Shown in pieces: positions 63,882-64,000 of a stretch of 64,000 nucleotides of DNA. The DNA is from Paramecium sonneborni (lineage: Eukaryota > Ciliophora > Oligohymenophorea > Peniculida > Parameciidae). The stretch lies in NCBI GenBank assembly GCA_905182985.1, contig CAJJDN010000165.1, positions 97,709-161,708 of the forward strand, given 5' to 3'. Below the pieces are notes generated by a model. The model was given only the letters and a program-made list of their open reading frames with translations, made no database searches and had not been told where the DNA came from. A program made the translations under genes and the position numbers. Position 1 is the stretch's first letter; each line of letters opens with the position of its first letter.

Positions 63882-64000
63882 ATTTCCTTGAGCTTCTTTT
63901 CATTTAGCATCAACTAAAAAGCCTATCGGTTAAATATAATATTTTTAATCAAAAATAACTTATGAATATATTTACTATTTGAATAATATTTAATTAATTA
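63882..64000. other. 3' flanking sequence to window end
   Basis: 119 AT-rich bases after the LRR-ankyrin gene; no feature recognised. Confidence 0.4.

Noticed and set aside
1..64000. CRISPR arrays, bacterial operons, ribosome binding sites, insertion sequences
   Set aside because: The code, micro-introns and gene families are eukaryotic; no such structures were seen.
1..64000. tRNA or rRNA genes
   Set aside because: I searched by eye for T-loop (GGTTCRA) and box patterns and for rRNA-like GC-richer blocks and found none; a covariance-model search would be needed to exclude a tRNA.

Overview
The window is macronuclear-type DNA of a ciliate, almost certainly a Paramecium. Three features show this. 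(1) All genes with a clear end stop at TGA, while TAA and TAG occur inside every frame where glutamine is expected; the invariant Gln of the DEAD-box Q motif in the DDX6-like gene is a TAA. (2) I placed 28 introns, all GT...AG and only 22-32 nt long. (3) The sequence is very AT-rich, with mostly short gaps between genes. Frames that look broken in the standard code are therefore mostly intact. For the spliced genes called complete below, removing the introns leaves a length divisible by three.

Layout. 1-948 (-) 5'-part of a multi-pass membrane protein, cut by the window edge; 1501-1961 (+) doubtful small secreted gene; 2176-5512 (-) USP7/USP47-like deubiquitinase; 6519-7559 (+) unknown helical protein; 7603-8936 (+) DDX6/Dhh1 RNA helicase; 9804-10395 (-) SANT/Myb protein; 11588-13012 (-) EF-hand protein; 13210-14147 (+) stomatin/SPFH protein; 14438-19759 (+) 1,773-aa Cys-rich surface protein; 19972-20505 (+) second SANT protein; 21268-23661 (-) coiled coil with a C1q/TNF-like end; 23904-27376 (-) AXDND1-like axonemal protein; 27528-31091 (+) VPS8; 31202-32614 (+) TRIM-like B-box/FN3/SPRY protein; 32611-33669 (+) SWC4/DMAP1; 33705-33940 (-) RIIa protein of radial-spoke RSP11/ROPN1 type; 34600-42065 (-) 2,471-aa Cys-rich surface protein; 43526-57298 (-) giant NACHT-pentapeptide-WD40 protein; 59911-61617 (-) a broken cyclin-Y-like gene; 61768-63881 (+) LRR-ankyrin protein with an apparent one-base frameshift.

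The genes do not form one pathway. They cover RNA decay, chromatin, endosomal tethering, ubiquitin removal, cilia (AXDND1-like, RIIa, perhaps the C1q-like coiled coil) and the cell surface (two very large Cys-rich proteins, stomatin). The most unusual gene is the giant STAND NTPase: about 1,270 residues with no recognised domain, then a NACHT P-loop ATPase, a pentapeptide stretch and over 2,200 residues of WD40 repeats.

Assembly quality matters. There are three single N bases (42334, 53658, 59195). Each sits between two apparently identical copies of about 1.1 kb (1,075, 1,121 and 1,160 bp). These look like unmerged contig overlaps, not biological repeats. One of them adds exactly 374 codons in frame to the giant gene and could be mistaken for a real domain duplication. 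The broken cyclin gene lies beside another. All coordinates are for the sequence as given; all readings were made by eye, without database searches.
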